Shown here: positions 17,270 to 27,114 of the stretch, piece by piece
How the letters are laid out: every line of letters starts with the position of its first letter
Position numbering within the stretch: position 1 is the stretch's first letter
Assembly (NCBI RefSeq): GCF_013403925.1
Contig: NZ_JABFDJ010000009.1
Location: 1 to 64,000 of the forward strand
Reading direction: 5' to 3'
Source: Winogradskyella wichelsiae
Lineage (GTDB): Bacteria; Bacteroidota; Bacteroidia; Flavobacteriales; Flavobacteriaceae
DNA: 64,000 nt
Translations under genes and position numbers: made by a program
Notes under the pieces: model-generated
The model's database searches: none
The model's input: the letters and a program-made list of their open reading frames with translations, nothing else
Told to the model about the DNA's origin: nothing

Positions 17270-19408
17270 ATGGCAAATGACGAGAATAATCCACTTGAAT
17301 CAAAAAAAACACAAGATTTAAAAGCGTCTCACAAGACTATGGATGGCACCGCAATGACGACAAATCAAGGCTTAAAAGTTAACGATACCAATAATTCCTT
17401 AAAATCAGGAGCACGCGGTTCTACGCTTTTGGAAGATTTTATATTACGTGAAAAGATAACAAACTTTGATCATGAAAGAATTCCAGAGCGTATTGTGCAT
17501 GCCAGAGGTAGTGGAGCTCATGGTTATTTTGAGCTTTATGACAGTATAGAACAATACAGTAAGGCTGGAATATTTACAGATGTTAATCGTAAAACCCCGG
17601 TTTTTGCTCGATTTTCAACCGTTGCAGGATCTAAAGGTTCTACCGATTTAGCACGTGACGTTCGTGGATTTGCAGTTAAATTTTATACAGAAGAAGGTAC
17701 CTGGGATTTAGTAGGTAATAATATGCCAATCTTTTTTATTCAAGATGCCATGAAATTTCCAGACTTAATTCACGCCGTGAAACCGGAACCCAATAAAGAA
17801 ATTCCTCAGGCAGCTTCTGCTCACGATACGTTTTATGATTTTGTGTCTCGTACTACCGAAACCCTTCATAATCAAATTTGGGTCATGAGTGATAGAGCCA
17901 TTCCTCGTAGTTTTCGAATGATGGAAGGTTTTGGTATTCATACGTTCAGATTAATTAATGAAAAAGGAGACTCTCATTTTGTGAAGTTTCATTGGAAACC
18001 AAAATTAGGTGTGCATTCTGTGACTTGGGATGAGGCCGTAAAGATTAGTGGAGCAGATTCCGATTTTCATAGACGTGATTTATGGGATGCTATTGAAGCA
18101 GGAGCATATCCAGAGTGGGAGTTAGGCGTTCAAATAGTGCCTCAAGAAGATGAATTTAAATATGATTTTGATTTACTAGATCCTACAAAATTGATTCCTG
18201 AAGAAATGGTTCCAGTACAAATTATTGGAAAAATGACTTTAAATAGAAATCCGGAAAATTTCTTTGCAGAAACCGAGCAGGTAGCTTTTTTACCAGGTCA
18301 TATTGTTCCAGGAATAGATTTTACGAACGATCCTTTGTTACAAGGCCGCTTATTTTCATATCGAGATACGCAATTGTCTCGATTAGGCGGACCTAACTTC
18401 CATCAAATTCCTATCAACCGTCCTGTAGTAGATACGCATAATAACCAGCGAGATGGTAAAATGCAAATGGATATTCCTAAAGGCCAAACCGCATACTTCC
18501 CAAATAGTTTAGGTGGTGGTTGTCCTCATTTATCCAAAATAGCTGAAGGTGCTTTTCATTCCTATGAAGAACGTATTGATGCTAAAAAAATAAGAACACG
18601 TAGTGAAAGTTTTAATGATCACTTTTCACAGCCTGCATTATTTTATAGAAGTTTATCTGCATGGGAACAACAGCACGTGGCCGATGCCTATACCTTTGAA
18701 CTCGGTAAATGTAATCATCAGCACATCCAGGAACGTATGTTATGGGTTGTCGCTCAAATTGATACTGATTTAGCAAAAAAAATAGCAAAAGGTTTAGGCC
18801 TTGAAATTCCAAAATCTATAGAACAGCCTGTCAATCAAGCTATAGGAGCAGATGCTGAGGTGGAAAAACAACAACCCCCAAAAAAGAAAAACTATCTCGA
18901 TGCTGCTCCCTCGTTAAGTCAAGCAAACACTAAGTTTGAAAGCATTGCCACGAGGCAAATTGCTGTATTGGTAGCAGATGGTTTTTCAATGAAAAATTTT
19001 AAAAAAATAAAAGATATTCTTGAGAACAAAGGAGCTGTTATAAAATTAATAGCCCCTCACGGTGGTCAAGTGAAGTGCGACGAGAATATGGAACATAAGG
19101 TAGATGCCGCTATTATGACCACTGAAAGTGTGTTATTTGATGCCATATATGTTCCAGGAGGTAAAGTATCTATTGAAGCATTAAGGCAAGAATCAAAATT
19201 TATAAAATTTATAAATGAAGCTTTTAAGCATTGTAAAGTCATTGCTACAGATGCCGAAGGCGAAGATTTAATTAATGATACTTTCGCCTCGAAATATAAG
19301 GAGGATGCAGCCCTTTTAATAAATAGAAATCCTACGGATTTTGTAAATGCTATTGCAAAGCATCGCCATTGGGATAGACTGGAAATGGTTAAAAACCTAC
19401 CCGTCTAA
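17270..19408 (+). CDS. katE: Large-subunit monofunctional catalase (HPII type)
   Basis: 712 residues: a haem catalase core (about 45-520) followed by a DJ-1/GATase-like flavodoxin-fold domain (about 560-712), the hallmark of clade 2 large-subunit catalases such as KatE. The distal His is H77 in [12 protein letters not shown], the active-site Asn is near 150 in [11 protein letters not shown], and the haem Tyr is Y364 in RLFSYRDTQ. It decomposes hydrogen peroxide in the cytoplasm. HPII-type enzymes are usually induced in stationary phase or stress, which fits the sensory block upstream and the dehydrogenase downstream. No frameshift or missing residue is seen. Confidence 0.95.
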   Translation: MANDENNPLESKKTQDLKASHKTMDGTAMTTNQGLKVNDTNNSLKSGARGSTLLEDFILREKITNFDHERIPERIVHARGSGAHGYFELYDSIEQYSKAGIFTDVNRKTPVFARFSTVAGSKGSTDLARDVRGFAVKFYTEEGTWDLVGNNMPIFFIQDAMKFPDLIHAVKPEPNKEIPQAASAHDTFYDFVSRTTETLHNQIWVMSDRAIPRSFRMMEGFGIHTFRLINEKGDSHFVKFHWKPKLGVHSVTWDEAVKISGADSDFHRRDLWDAIEAGAYPEWELGVQIVPQEDEFKYDFDLLDPTKLIPEEMVPVQIIGKMTLNRNPENFFAETEQVAFLPGHIVPGIDFTNDPLLQGRLFSYRDTQLSRLGGPNFHQIPINRPVVDTHNNQRDGKMQMDIPKGQTAYFPNSLGGGCPHLSKIAEGAFHSYEERIDAKKIRTRSESFNDHFSQPALFYRSLSAWEQQHVADAYTFELGKCNHQHIQERMLWVVAQIDTDLAKKIAKGLGLEIPKSIEQPVNQAIGADAEVEKQQPPKKKNYLDAAPSLSQANTKFESIATRQIAVLVADGFSMKNFKKIKDILENKGAVIKLIAPHGGQVKCDENMEHKVDAAIMTTESVLFDAIYVPGGKVSIEALRQESKFIKFINEAFKHCKVIATDAEGEDLINDTFASKYKEDAALLINRNPTDFVNAIAKHRHWDRLEMVKNLPV

Positions 19409-19513
19409 AAATCTAATACGGGAGTGAGATTTTAATTTGAGAAATTAGTTATTAGGTAAACGTTAGTGACTCTATTAATCAGAGTTTTAATTTTTAGCAT
19501 CGGAACGCTGATT
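19409..19513. other. Short gap after katE
   Basis: No clear terminator hairpin with a T run could be identified; nothing else seen. Confidence 0.3.
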
Positions 19514-19690
19514 TCAGGTGAAAATTACCATGATGATGAAAAGCGAAATGCTAATTGTGATATCCAAAATATGATAAATACCCTTAAATATAAGCACAGA
19601 AACTAATAGCTCAAAAAGAAAAATAACACTAGCAATTTCAAAATCGTAGACAATAGATGTGGGTTTAGGGGCATCTTTAAATGACTTTAT
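19514..19690 (-). pseudogene. Start-less hydrophobic open frame, possible gene remnant
   Basis: On the minus strand a frame of 58 codons reads SIVYDFEIASVIFLFELL, then VLIFKGIYHILDITISISL and ends VIFT. It looks like two membrane helices of a real protein, but it follows a stop directly and has no usual start codon. It may be what is left of a small membrane protein gene. Family not recognised. Confidence 0.3.
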
Positions 19691-19856
19691 TTAATTTAAA
19701 TATAGCAATTATAAATCGTTACACAGACCTCATAACCTTGTTGTTAAATGATGCTTTAAAGTTTTGATTGAAAGGGATTGAGTTAACTTTTATTTCATAT
19801 AAGTTCCGTTTTATTTGATTTAAGTTTTTAATTTGAAAAACTTAAACTTCAAAGTC

Positions 19857-20702
19857 ATGCCTAAAAAAGAGTTTCCAGAGCAAAACCAAACACAACCTGG
19901 TAAAGCACATAAAATGAATCCAGAACCAACTCTTATGCGTCCAAGTTATAAGGGTTCGGATAAGTTAAAAGATAAGGTCGCCTTGGTTACTGGAGGTGAT
20001 AGTGGTATAGGAGCCAGTACCGTTTTGCACTTCGCCAAGGAAGGTGCTCATATCGTTCTCGTTTATTTAGAAGAAACTAAAGATGCACAATCTATAAAAG
20101 CCGAAGTAGAACAAATGGGGAGTAAATGTTTACTCATTAAAACCGACTTATCACATGAAGTTAATTGTATCCATTGTCTTCAAGCTTGTATTGAGGAATA
20201 TGGTCAATTAAACATTGTTGTTAATAACGCAGCGATGCAGTTTCCACAGGATTCTTTACTAGATATAACTAAAAAGCAATTGCATAAAACATTCGAGACT
20301 AACATATATCCTTATTTTTATTTAACTAAAGCAGCGTTAGAATACTTAACGGAAGGCGATACCATTATAAATACGAGCTCTGTTACAGCATATAGAGGTA
20401 GCGAGCATTTAGTTGATTATGCAAGTACGAAAGGAGCAATAGTAGGTTTTACAAGGTCTTTATCGGCACAATTGGCTTCTAAAAAAATTCGGGTTAATGG
20501 TGTTGCCCCAGGCCCTATATGGACCCCTTTAATCCCTTCGAGTTTCGATGATATATCAGATTTTGGACAAGATACACCTTTAGGTAGAGCAGGACAACCC
20601 AGTGAAGTAGGTCCTGCGTACGTATTCTTAGCTAGTGAAGATAACAGTTATATTACAGGACAATTCATTCATGTTAATGGTGGTGAAATTATAGGAAGTT
20701 AA
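19857..20702 (+). CDS. Short-chain dehydrogenase/reductase, YghA-like
   Basis: 281 residues from the ATG at 19857 (a TTG at 19833 is in frame). The N-terminal 40 residues form the Pro- and Lys-rich extension typical of the YghA/general-stress SDR subgroup. The Rossmann motif TGGDSGIG is at 45-52, NNAA follows strand 4, and the catalytic Ser-Tyr-Lys appear as NTSS and YASTK. It is an NAD(P)-dependent oxidoreductase of unknown substrate. Homologues are often stress-induced, in keeping with the catalase upstream. Confidence 0.85.
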   Translation: MPKKEFPEQNQTQPGKAHKMNPEPTLMRPSYKGSDKLKDKVALVTGGDSGIGASTVLHFAKEGAHIVLVYLEETKDAQSIKAEVEQMGSKCLLIKTDLSHEVNCIHCLQACIEEYGQLNIVVNNAAMQFPQDSLLDITKKQLHKTFETNIYPYFYLTKAALEYLTEGDTIINTSSVTAYRGSEHLVDYASTKGAIVGFTRSLSAQLASKKIRVNGVAPGPIWTPLIPSSFDDISDFGQDTPLGRAGQPSEVGPAYVFLASEDNSYITGQFIHVNGGEIIGS

Positions 20703-21298
20703 AAATCATCAATTAAAAATTTGTATATTAGGATGGATTCAAATGCATATACGTTTGATCTATTGAACCTATTATTTGGTGATTATACCTTGTTAATTTA
20801 TTTTGAAATTATAATACATGTACTCATTATTTTGAGCTATTGCAAATTATTGTATAGGAAAGCGCGGTGTTCTTGGTTTTGGTAGCGCTGATATCTTAAT
20901 AATAGTTGATAGGGGGAGTACTATGGAGAGGGGCATGTTTTATCCGATGGTTCCTCTGTCCGTTGCTTTGTTAATCATTACTTAATTGCTGCTTTGTAAA
21001 AATTTTATGTGTAGGTTGGCATAACATCGGGACCTGTTAGAAAAAACATTCTGAGGTTATGTCATCATTGGAACCAGGTAAATTACTATAGAATAAGTTT
21101 TCTGATGTTGAGTTTATAAATGCGAAGTTTATCTGTTATTAAGCGTATCAGGAATTGAATATTTATCGGAGGTCGAACATTTCTATTGGGAGCACTCAGG
21201 GAAGTTGAGTGTCACTTAATACAAACACAAATCCAAGCTTATTGTTTTTGGAAATATAACTTTAGTCATCATAATTTGAGTTTTAATTGATAATTTAA
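20703..21298. other. 600-bp gap
   Basis: No gene can be supported. A short frame around 20865-20985 (GVLGFGSADILIIVD, ending SVALLIIT) has a hydrophobic end but no start and no recognisable family. No hairpin terminator stands out. Confidence 0.35.
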
Positions 21299-21739
21299 AT
21301 GAACATATCTTCTTACTTACTAGCCTTATTTACTTCTGTCGGAGCCATGACTCTATTTAGTGCACTGATGAGTGTGATTTTGAAATATGAATTAAGAGAG
21401 AATATTCTTCTTTCTAAAGTTATGAGTGGTCATTCTTTAAACCAAAAAGAAAGTCCAAAATATGTAACTTTAGGTTGGTTAGTACATTTTTTAATTGGAG
21501 GATTCTTTTTAATGATTTATACCTACTTATGGCTTAATACAGCACTTATTCAACATGTCTTGGGCTCTATAGTGTATGGTGTAATCATAGGTATATTAGG
21601 AATATTGGGGTGTACTATACTATTTAAAATAACACCCAATTCACCGAGAATCAATTATAAGGTATTTTATATGCAACTCATTGCAGCCCACATATTTTAT
21701 AGTTTAGGTAATTTTTTGATTTTCTCACTGTTAGGTTAA
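21299..21739 (+). CDS. Four-helix membrane protein of unknown function
   Basis: 146 residues with hydrophobic segments at about 5-28, 58-78, 84-107 and 118-144, and a hydrophilic loop at 35-57. The C-terminal part carries NYKVFYMQLIAAHIFYSLG, which is echoed in the decayed copy at 4889-5146, so the family exists at least twice in this region. No catalytic motif is visible. Standing alone on the plus strand, it is likely an inner-membrane protein of this accessory block. Confidence 0.6.
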   Translation: MNISSYLLALFTSVGAMTLFSALMSVILKYELRENILLSKVMSGHSLNQKESPKYVTLGWLVHFLIGGFFLMIYTYLWLNTALIQHVLGSIVYGVIIGILGILGCTILFKITPNSPRINYKVFYMQLIAAHIFYSLGNFLIFSLLG

Positions 21740-21907
21740 TGGATTTTTTTATAGTGAGTTAATTTCTGTTTTTTATGCAATCTTTAATTTTATATCTGAA
21801 AAAGCAATTCGATGTAAATTAGAATAGAATATATTCATATTTTTATAACAACTTGACGCAACCAATTTCGAATTTATACATCTACTAAAAAAATGAAATT
21901 TATCGAT

Positions 21908-22078
21908 ATGAAAACAAAATTCACATTGATTATTTCCTCCCTATTTTTATTAGTTTCTTATTCAAGGGATGACGTTTTTTCACGAATAGAAAATGTTATA
22001 TCTGGAAAAAAATGGACGCTTGAGATTGGCAGTAGACCTTCAGAGGTTTATGAACAGCTTCAAGAATTAAGTCAATAA
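21908..22078 (+). CDS. Small exported protein, degenerate lipoprotein signal
   Basis: 56 residues from the ATG at 21908 (an ATG five codons earlier is also possible). MKTKFTLIISSLFLLVSYSRDD looks like a lipoprotein signal peptide in which the lipobox Cys is Tyr: LVSYSRDD where flavobacterial lipoproteins read LVSCSxDD. A TGT to TAT change would suffice. The short mature part (FSRIENVISGKKWTLEIGS...) has no recognised domain. It may be a real small protein or a dying lipoprotein gene. Confidence 0.45.
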   Translation: MKTKFTLIISSLFLLVSYSRDDVFSRIENVISGKKWTLEIGSRPSEVYEQLQELSQ

Positions 22079-22418
22079 AAACTTATTTTAATTGTTTGTT
22101 GCTAGGCTTTGTCTAGTATTATATTAAAAATGTCTTTCATAACATCTCTAAATATGATATCTCTGATAGAATAAGAGTTTTTGAATATATCCTAAATTGA
22201 AATTATATTCGTGGTATTTGCCACCATATTTTATTAAAATAGTGTTAAAAATCAATTTGTGTGCGTAAAGTGTGCGTAATCGAGAAATCTTATAAAAATA
22301 ATTTCACCTAATAATTAATCTTTAGTCATAATTTTTGTTCAATTCAGACTTGTTCTTGTTAATTATTAGTAGGTGTATCCTTTTGATTTACAGTTTAATA
22401 TAAGTGTTTTTTAGACAC
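22079..22418. other. Gap before the tRNA cluster
   Basis: Contains the close direct repeat gtgtgcgtaa-a-gtgtgcgtaa at 22259-22279, a phrase I associate with sequence next to flavobacterial phage-type integrase genes; no integrase gene is present here. Otherwise nothing. Confidence 0.35.
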
Positions 22419-22451
22419 AAAAAAGCCTCAACATAAATGTTAAGGCTTTTT
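22419..22451 (-). terminator. Rho-independent terminator of the tRNA cluster
   Basis: The sequence aaaaagcct-caacat ... atgtt-aaggcttttt forms a hairpin with a T run on the minus strand, directly after the tRNA-Arg 3' end. It should end the minus-strand tRNA transcript. Confidence 0.75.
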
Positions 22452-22452
22452 G

Positions 22453-22526
22453 TGATCGCACTAGGATTCGAACCTAGGACCGCCTGCTTAGAAGGCAGGT
22501 GCTCTATCCAACTGAGCTATGCGACC
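22453..22526 (-). tRNA. tRNA-Arg (TCT)
   Basis: 74 nt without encoded CCA. The acceptor stem pairs GGTCGCA with TGCGATC; the D-arm has AGCTCAGTTGGATAGAGC, the anticodon loop CTTCTAA carries TCT, and the T-arm contains GGTTCGAATCC. Last gene of the three-tRNA minus-strand transcript. Confidence 0.95.
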
Positions 22527-22559
22527 ATTCAGAGTAAAACTCTAAAAATTCAATAAAAG

Positions 22560-22634
22560 TCGGGGTGGCAGGATTCGAACCTGCGGCCTCCACGTCCCAA
22601 ACGTGGCGCGATAACCGGGCTACGCTACACCCCG
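22560..22634 (-). tRNA. tRNA-Pro (TGG)
   Basis: 75 nt. The acceptor stem CGGGGTG pairs with CACCCCG, the anticodon stem CCACG/CGTGG encloses the loop TTTGGGA with anticodon TGG, and the T-arm has GGTTCGAATCC. It lies 33 bp from the tRNA-Arg gene, in one cluster. Confidence 0.95.
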
Positions 22635-22685
22635 AATTGGTTATCTTAAAAAATACTTACAGTGCAATTACTGTAGTAAATTTTG

Positions 22686-22774
22686 CGGAGAGACAGGGAT
22701 TCGAACCCTGGGTAAGTGTTTCCACCTACGACGATTTAGCAAACCGTTCCTTTCGGCCACTCAGGCACCTCTCC
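22686..22774 (-). tRNA. tRNA-Ser (GCT)
   Basis: 89 nt with the long variable arm expected of a type II tRNA. GGAGAGG starts the acceptor stem, the anticodon loop TTGCTAA gives GCT, and the T-arm contains GGTTCGAATCC. First gene of the cluster. Confidence 0.95.
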
Positions 22775-22988
22775 AATATTTTAAAAGAACATATCCTTTA
22801 ATTGCGGGTGCAAATATATATTAACATTTAAAATAACACAAGTTTTTTAGTGAGTTTTTTATAGAAAAAAGAACATTATTTTTAATTGTTTTTTTAACTG
22901 TATATTTATCAGATATATAAGATTATTAGTTGTTTTATTTTATTATTAAAATAATATTAAAACTAGTACTTCTGTTCTAAATTATAAT

Positions 22989-23582
22989 ATGTCTAGCTAT
23001 AAAAATGATAGAGCTTTTACAGATTATGTGCATAAAAATATTGCACTACCCATTATTTATAAACCTATATTTTGGCAAGAAGTAAAATTAAAAAAAGAAT
23101 ATGCTAAACATATAGACATGTTAGACGGTATTGATTATGTATTTAGAAATGGGAATTCTATTATGAGCGTACAAGAACGTTTTAGAGAAGAAAAATATAA
23201 ATCGTTTACAGATTTTACTATTAGATATAGACGTGATAAAAATAAACACAAGGAAAGGCACGAATCTGAATATTATAAAATGAAAGCACACTATTTTACT
23301 TATGGTATTTTAGATTGCACTAAAAAGACAGCATCTAAATCATCTACATTTTTAAAATATGTTATAATTGATTTAAAAAAAGTATATGAGAAAATCGATT
23401 CTGGTGAAATATTTATTTCAGATGATAATAAAAATTATTGTGAAATTGTTGAGGATAGTCGTATAAGCTGCCCTGTTAAGTACAATAGAGATGGTTCATC
23501 TTCATTTTTTCCTATTGATATTTCTTATTTAGTGAGGTTATGGGGAAATGATATGGTTGTAGCGCAAAAAGGCTTCTTATAA
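22989..23582 (+). CDS. Nuclease-like conserved hypothetical protein
   Basis: 197 residues. The middle reads LDGIDYVF ... SVQERFREEKYKSFTDFTIRYRR, which has the spacing of a restriction-type PD-(D/E)xK core: an Asp after a strand, then E-R-x-R and a strand ending in acidic and basic residues. It then has KMKAHYFTYGILD. I know similar uncharacterised flavobacterial proteins but no assigned function; nuclease activity is inference. The gene is convergent with the methyltransferase gene, overlapping its end by 6 bp. Confidence 0.6.
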   Translation: MSSYKNDRAFTDYVHKNIALPIIYKPIFWQEVKLKKEYAKHIDMLDGIDYVFRNGNSIMSVQERFREEKYKSFTDFTIRYRRDKNKHKERHESEYYKMKAHYFTYGILDCTKKTASKSSTFLKYVIIDLKKVYEKIDSGEIFISDDNKNYCEIVEDSRISCPVKYNRDGSSSFFPIDISYLVRLWGNDMVVAQKGFL

Positions 23583-24767
23583 CAAATCTTGTACTTTAGA
23601 ACAAACAATAATTATCTTAGAATTCTCATAATCTGTTGTAAAAAATAGATATGTATCTCCTCCATCTTTAATTTTTAGTTTTTTTCTAATATCACTCACG
23701 GATATTGGAAAGTTTCGTGTTGTAATATTAGCTTTTGCAATATTTGCTTTGGTAAATGTTTTTTTATTGTAGGGTAGAATATTATCGATCTTAAACCGTC
23801 TGCCAGGAAAATCTATTAAGTCAATAGAAGTATAAAGATGAGAATGTTTGTGTAATTTATGGAGTCTTAATATTTCACTTACAGAATTAAAACCACCAGA
23901 TTTTAAAATAGCAGCGTTAGGTTCATATAAATAAGTTAAAGGAAGATTGTAATTTGCTGTAGAAAATGATTCGTCTTTAAAGTTAAAATCAAAAAACTGA
24001 GTTCCCCTTTTTATAATATTTACCGTTCTAATAGAAGTGTCATCCTTGTAATCGCGTTCCAAAATCCAAAGTAATTCTTTTACCTCATTATTTACGGCTA
24101 CAATATGAACTTCTTTTACATTACCTAAATCTGCCAGCGTTGCTGTTAAATCTAATAAAGGAGATGTTTTAATCATCACGTTTTTAGAGTATTTTAAAAA
24201 TACATCTTTATGCGTTTTAATGTTAGGCTCACAATCTGAAAGTAAAAAGACTTTTTGTTTAGAATGATCTCTTCGAGACGGATCAATATAAATCCAATCA
24301 AATGGTTTATTAATGCGTTTTAGGCTTTCAATACCATTAAAGCTTACACAATTAATATTTGAAACATTTAAGGCTTTAAAGTTGTGTGCAACAAGTTCTG
24401 AAAGCTTTGTGTTAATTTCGCAATGTGTCACTTCTCTAGCTTGTTTTGAAAAGTAATAGGCATCTACACCAAAACCTCCTGTAAGGTCAATAATAGTATG
24501 GCCTGTAATTAAAGAAGATTTGTAATCTGCTGTAATTTCAGAAGATGTTTGTTCTATGTTAAGTTTGTTTGGATAGTATATGTTTTCAGTGCAGAACCAA
24601 GTACTAAGCTTTTTTTGACAACGCTTTTTAGCTTCAATCTGTTCTATTATTAATTTAGGATCTACGTTTTTAAAAGGTAAACCTTTCAGTAATAATTCTG
24701 AAGGATTAGAATCTATATGTTTAGTTATAAATTCTTGAATTTCAATATTTAAAATCGCTGTGTTCAA
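23577..24767 (-). CDS. Class I SAM-dependent methyltransferase with THUMP-like domain
   Basis: About 396 residues from the TTG at 24767 (LNTAILNIEIQEFI). The ATG at 24803 would overlap the upstream transporter gene by 29 bp, and homologues begin near MNT, so TTG is preferred. The SAM motif I is IIDLTGGFGVDAYYF and motif IV DWIYIDPSRRD, of the N6- or rRNA-methyltransferase type (DPSRR replaces DPPY). The C-terminal 80 residues (VSDIRKKLKIKDGGDTYLFFTT) form the THUMP-like RNA-binding domain. The target is probably an RNA. Confidence 0.8.
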   Translation of the reverse strand: MNTAILNIEIQEFITKHIDSNPSELLLKGLPFKNVDPKLIIEQIEAKKRCQKKLSTWFCTENIYYPNKLNIEQTSSEITADYKSSLITGHTIIDLTGGFGVDAYYFSKQAREVTHCEINTKLSELVAHNFKALNVSNINCVSFNGIESLKRINKPFDWIYIDPSRRDHSKQKVFLLSDCEPNIKTHKDVFLKYSKNVMIKTSPLLDLTATLADLGNVKEVHIVAVNNEVKELLWILERDYKDDTSIRTVNIIKRGTQFFDFNFKDESFSTANYNLPLTYLYEPNAAILKSGGFNSVSEILRLHKLHKHSHLYTSIDLIDFPGRRFKIDNILPYNKKTFTKANIAKANITTRNFPISVSDIRKKLKIKDGGDTYLFFTTDYENSKIIIVCSKVQDLL

Positions 24768-24774
24768 AATTAAA

Positions 24775-25863
24775 TTATAAACCTTTAGTAAGTTTTTTAA
24801 CAATATTATAATCTGATAAAAATTCCTTTAAAACAACTTTTAAAGCAGTGTAGGTTGGTATAGCAACAATCATCCCTACAACACCAAATAAGATACCTGC
24901 GATAATAATTATTAAGAAAATTTCTAAAGGATGAGATTTTACACTCTTTGAAAAAATATAAGGTTGGCTGAAAAAATTGTCAACCAATTGTGCAAAGATA
25001 AAACCAATCATTACATAAGTCGTTTTTGGTAAAATAACTTCGCTAAAGCTTTCTCCAAGATTACTAGACATACTTAAAAGCAGCATTAAAAAGCCACTAA
25101 CTAGAGGACCAATATAAGGTACTAAGTTTAAAAGTGCACATAAAAAAGCAATGACGATAGCATTATCAATTCCGAAAATTAATAGCACAATGGTATAGAT
25201 TATAAATAGAATTAAAATTTGAAATATGAGTCCAACAAAGTAGCGAGATAATAGATCTTTTATCGCTGCAATAGATCGTTTAGAGCGATCTTCATTACCA
25301 TTAGGAATAAAAGTCATTAAGCCATCTTCAAATAATTTGCTATCTTTTAAGAAGAAAAAGGATATAAATAGAACTGAAAATAAGCCAATACTAAAACTGC
25401 CCAAGCCACTTATAAAACTGTTAAGAAAGTTAGGTATAATAGCAAAATCTAAATTAGAAAAGAGGTTTGAATCTTTTATAGATTGTTCAACATCAATATG
25501 ATTAAATTGAAAATAGGTAACAATCTGGTCATAAAGATTTTCAATATTACCTTGAAGTTGTTCTATATTAAGTAACGCTAAATTGTGACCCTGCTCAATA
25601 ATGAGAGGAATAAATAGGCCAACCAAACCAACTAAAAGCCCAATAAGCAAAAGCATTGTTGTAACCACTGCAATTGTGTTGTTAAATTTTAGATTGTTTC
25701 TTAAAAATAGAATTATTGGTCTTCCGATTAAAGAAATAACCACAGCAATAGCGATGTAAACAATTACAGACTGGATTTTAAAAAGGAAGTATAACACCAA
25801 AATAACAGTGACTATAACTCCTAATGCTCTTAAAATTCCTTTAGAAATTGTTTTTGATTTCAT
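24775..25863 (-). CDS. AI-2E family (PerM/YhhQ-like) membrane transporter
   Basis: 362 residues with about eight membrane segments: two at 10-50, one at 58-85, a periplasmic loop (about 90-145), one at 150-172 and four in 205-345. The last segments carry the family signature region LCALLNLVPYIGPLVSG and VVGMIVAIPTYTALKVVLKE. Family members export varied small molecules or ions; the name comes from one AI-2 exporter and does not establish the substrate. It sits in the minus-strand run with the methyltransferase 8 bp downstream. Confidence 0.9.
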   Translation of the reverse strand: MKSKTISKGILRALGVIVTVILVLYFLFKIQSVIVYIAIAVVISLIGRPIILFLRNNLKFNNTIAVVTTMLLLIGLLVGLVGLFIPLIIEQGHNLALLNIEQLQGNIENLYDQIVTYFQFNHIDVEQSIKDSNLFSNLDFAIIPNFLNSFISGLGSFSIGLFSVLFISFFFLKDSKLFEDGLMTFIPNGNEDRSKRSIAAIKDLLSRYFVGLIFQILILFIIYTIVLLIFGIDNAIVIAFLCALLNLVPYIGPLVSGFLMLLLSMSSNLGESFSEVILPKTTYVMIGFIFAQLVDNFFSQPYIFSKSVKSHPLEIFLIIIIAGILFGVVGMIVAIPTYTALKVVLKEFLSDYNIVKKLTKGL

Positions 25864-25911
25864 CTGTATTTATTTACTCAAAGATGCTGAATTAAATTCA
25901 GCAAGGCAAAT

Positions 25912-26415
25912 TTAGAAATTAAGTTGTTTGGTAAGTTCGTAAAGCGCAATGCTTGTAGCTTGTACGACATTCATACTACTATTATTGCCAAACATGTTAA
26001 TATGTACCGTAGCATCTACTTGTTTTAAAATAGAATCAGATACACCAAAATTTTCATCTCCTAAAATTATGGCAATAGGCTGATTGGTTTGAAGCTTAAA
26101 TTCGTTTAAAGGTTGACTGTTTTCTGAGATTTCTAATGCAATGAGATAATAGTTATTATTTTTTAAATCCTGAATAACGTTTTCAATATCTTTTTTTATA
26201 GAATGTACAACGTATTTTTCTGTAGAACGCGAACTTTTAGTCATGCGCTTACCAAGTTGAATATCTGCACCACAAAATATTAATTCTTCTATACCAAAAG
26301 CATCCGCAATTCTAAATAAACTCCCCATGTTTGGAGCGTTTGAAACATTATCGCAAATAACTTTAATAGGGTGTTTTTGTTTTTTAAAGTTGGTATTATA
26401 GTGGTTTAGTTGCAT
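25912..26415 (-). CDS. TrmH-family SPOUT RNA methyltransferase
   Basis: 167 residues comprising only the SPOUT domain. Motif 1 is NAPNMGSLFRIADAFG, motif 2 IAIILGDENFGVSDSIL, and motif 3 MNVVQATSIALYEL near the C terminus; these form the SAM-binding knot and the catalytic Arg (SLFR). It probably makes 2'-O-methyl ribose in tRNA or rRNA. It lacks the N-terminal substrate domain of RlmB or TsnR, which is usual for this short flavobacterial type. Confidence 0.9.
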   Translation of the reverse strand: MQLNHYNTNFKKQKHPIKVICDNVSNAPNMGSLFRIADAFGIEELIFCGADIQLGKRMTKSSRSTEKYVVHSIKKDIENVIQDLKNNNYYLIALEISENSQPLNEFKLQTNQPIAIILGDENFGVSDSILKQVDATVHINMFGNNSSMNVVQATSIALYELTKQLNF

Positions 26416-26460
26416 TTGAATGAGTAATAAACTGATATGATATTTTGTCTAATGTATAGT

Positions 26461-27114
26461 TTAATTTTCAAAAACATACTTTACAATATTAGCGCCCATT
26501 TTAAGCGCCTTTTCTCTGACGTCTTCAGGATCATTATGTACCTCGGGATCTTCCCAACCATCTCCTAAATCACTTTCAAAAGTGAATAATAGAACCAATC
26601 TGTTATCCTTAAAAATTCCTAAAGCTTGTGGTGCTTTTCCATCGTGTTCATGGATTTTTGGTAAGCCGTTAGGGAAATCAAAAGCAGCACTAAATATTTT
26701 ATGATCTTTAGGGATTTCGATTAATTCGCTATTAGGAAATACCTTTTTCAACTCTTTGGTAATATAGGGGGCCATTCCATAATTGTCATCAATATGAAGA
26801 AACCCACCTGAAATAAGATAATTTCTTAAATTTTCGGCATCTCCATCACTGAAAAACACATTTCCATGCCCCGTCATATGTAAAAAAGGAAATTGAAAAA
26901 TATCAATACTTCCTGCTTCTACAGTTTGAATGTTTTCATTAATACTAGTATCTATATTGTCATTACAGTATTTTACTAAATTAGGTAATGCTGTTGGGTT
27001 ACTATACCAATCTCCTCCGCCTTTGTATTTTACAATGGCAACATCTTGAGAAAACAATAAAGCAGTAAAAAAGGTAAAATATAGCGTAAATATGATTCTC
27101 ATGTGTTTATTCAT
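26461..27114 (-). CDS. DUF4159 domain protein, exported
   Basis: 217 residues with a signal peptide (MRIIFTLYFTFFTALLFSQ). The rest is a DUF4159 domain: DVAIVKYKGGGDWYSNP, MTGHGNVFFSD, LHIDDNYGM, and LVLLFTFESDLGDGWEDPEVH near the end. The fold resembles class I glutamine amidotransferases, but no activity is established. It overlaps the start of the rsmE gene by 8 bp, so the two are in one transcript. Confidence 0.85.
   Translation of the reverse strand: MNKHMRIIFTLYFTFFTALLFSQDVAIVKYKGGGDWYSNPTALPNLVKYCNDNIDTSINENIQTVEAGSIDIFQFPFLHMTGHGNVFFSDGDAENLRNYLISGGFLHIDDNYGMAPYITKELKKVFPNSELIEIPKDHKIFSAAFDFPNGLPKIHEHDGKAPQALGIFKDNRLVLLFTFESDLGDGWEDPEVHNDPEDVREKALKMGANIVKYVFEN

Noticed and set aside
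22565..22801. A 78-codon plus-strand frame reading MAGFEPAASTSQTW and similar phrases
   Set aside because: It lies over the antisense of tRNA-Pro and tRNA-Ser; this is a well-known false protein produced by translating tRNA genes.
24768..24803. ATG start of the THUMP-like methyltransferase at 24803
   Set aside because: It would overlap the upstream transporter gene by 29 bp; the TTG at 24767 matches the expected N terminus better.
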